Assembly (NCBI GenBank): GCA_026770585.1
Contig: MU646430.1
Span: 556,343 to 580,652 of the forward strand
Direction: 5' to 3'
Length of the DNA stretch: 24,310 nucleotides
From: Baffinella frigidus
Lineage: Eukaryota > Cryptophyceae > Cryptomonadales > Baffinellaceae
Below are positions 23,737 to 24,310 of the stretch, in pieces. The notes beneath the pieces were generated by a model. The model saw only the letters and a program-made list of their open reading frames with translations. It was not told the origin of the DNA and ran no database searches. The translations under genes and the position numbers were made by a program. Position 1 is the first letter of the stretch. Each line of letters starts with the position of its first letter.

Positions 23737-23768
23737 GCTGCGCAGACGCACATGCACGCCAACACCCA
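23737..23768 (+). pseudogene. Truncated copy of the THMHADHLQ exon start
   Basis: CTGCGCAG then THMHAN; homology ends after about 18 bases. It is followed by AACCCAGCTAACCCCGCCCT, the branch-like repeat preceding the full exon. Confidence 0.55.
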
Positions 23769-23809
23769 ACTAATCCCGCTAACCCAGCTAACCCCGCCCT
23801 GGGGCGCAG

Positions 23810-23944
23810 ACGCACATGCACGCGGACCACCTCCAGGGTCTCACAGACGAGTGGGATGCTGGGCCGCTCTACGCGTCTTCGCAGACCATGTACCCGCCCC
23901 CCCCTGAATCTCCTGCTGGCCAGGAGTCGCCCAGGCGCACGAAG
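23810..23944 (+). CDS. Probable internal exon of an unrecognised plus-strand gene
   Basis: A 135-nt open segment, 45 codons, phase 0: THMHADHLQGLTDEWDAGPL, YASSQTMYPPPPESPAGQES, PRRTK. The acceptor is GGGGCGCAG with CTAAC 17-20 nt upstream, and the donor is AAG-GTAAGT, the best donor match in the window. No family is recognised. Partial copies of its start (23298, 23524, 23737) and of its second half (PLYDSSQTM at 23971, PLYASSQTM-stop at 24058) lie on both sides, which shows the reading frame is older than the copies. Confidence 0.5.
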
Positions 23945-23968
23945 GTAAGTGCCAATAATATATGAAGC

Positions 23969-24110
23969 TGACCGCTCTACGATTCTTCTCAGACCATGTC
24001 TTCCCCCCACCCTCATCTCCACGCGTGTTTTCTCATTTCTAGTCAAATCTCCTGGACCGCTCTACGCGTCTTCGCAGACCATGTAACCCCCGCCCCACTG
24101 CCACCAGCCC
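23969..24110 (+). repeat. Partial copies of the second half of the plus-strand exon
   Basis: GACCGCTCTACG-A/C-TTCTTC-TCAGACCATGT-type sequence at 23970-24000 and 24056-24083, followed by C-rich tails. They translate as PLYDSSQTMSS and PLYASSQTM then stop. Confidence 0.6.
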
Positions 24111-24220
24111 TCACGGAAAGACCACATCGTCCATCGGACCTCAGATTTAAGATGCGCCGGCCATGTCCTCCCCCCACCTTAATCTCCATTTTTTTGACAC
24201 TTAACTGTTTACGCTCCCTT

Positions 24221-24310
24221 GGCGAGCTGGGGTTGAGGGCACCATGTACCCCCCCCCCCTAATCTCATCGAGCTGGGGTTTAGGGCACCATGTACCCCCC
24301 CCCCCCTAAT
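24221..24310 (+). repeat. Tandem repeat with C-runs at the window edge
   Basis: CGAGCTGGGGTT-G/T-AGGGCACC, ATGTAC, then 11-13 C and TAAT occurs twice (24222-24260 and 24269-24310). ACCATGTACC plus C-run also occurs within the exon at 23886, so these may be further edge copies. Confidence 0.7.

Overview
This is nuclear DNA from a microbial eukaryote, most likely a GC-rich alga or relative. The evidence is GT-AG introns that restore conserved protein domains when removed, many plant-type TTTAGGG-like interstitial repeats, abundant microsatellites and dozens of fold-back (MITE-like) elements. Cryptophyte, haptophyte and dinoflagellate are all possible; the sequence alone does not decide between them. 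There is no sign of bacterial gene organisation.

Left gene (minus strand, 5356 down to 1323, possibly on to about 149). It encodes a secreted or surface protein built from a four-times repeated unit of about 285 residues: one GCC2/GCC3 (ephrin-receptor-like) cysteine module, one CUB-like domain, then two more GCC2/GCC3 modules. The fourth unit is split by a 299-nt intron (1634-1932) filled with a CT/GA microsatellite and TTTCGGG-like repeats. Reading through that intron gives a false Arg-Glu-rich tail; splicing restores the module exactly. A possible third exon at 149-236 has a TGA where the module expects a cysteine.

Middle (about 5.4-12.5 kb). This is a repeat zone: fold-back elements, a TA-flanked element family with CAGGGGTACC-type ends, a repeat family ending in CCTAAAGGA units, telomere-like arrays in both orientations, and a fragment resembling the C-terminal tail of a retroelement.

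Right gene (minus strand, 20467 down to 12749). Five exons, all joined in phase 0, give a protein of about 320 residues with a complete PX (phox homology, phosphoinositide-binding) domain. Only the last exon and the first exon are visible as long open frames; the two short central exons (66 and 132 nt) appear only from splice sites plus domain match. Its introns hold TTTAGGG-like arrays, fold-back elements, a 70-nt poly-C run and, strikingly, repeated partial copies of its own exon edges (and three copies of its 5' leader).

Far right (about 21-24.3 kb). Purine-rich low complexity, a TATC microsatellite, and a probable plus-strand gene seen mainly as one exon at 23810-23944 with a GTAAGT donor. 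Its 5' and 3' edges also occur as partial copies around it, so the same edge-duplication behaviour affects two neighbouring genes on opposite strands.
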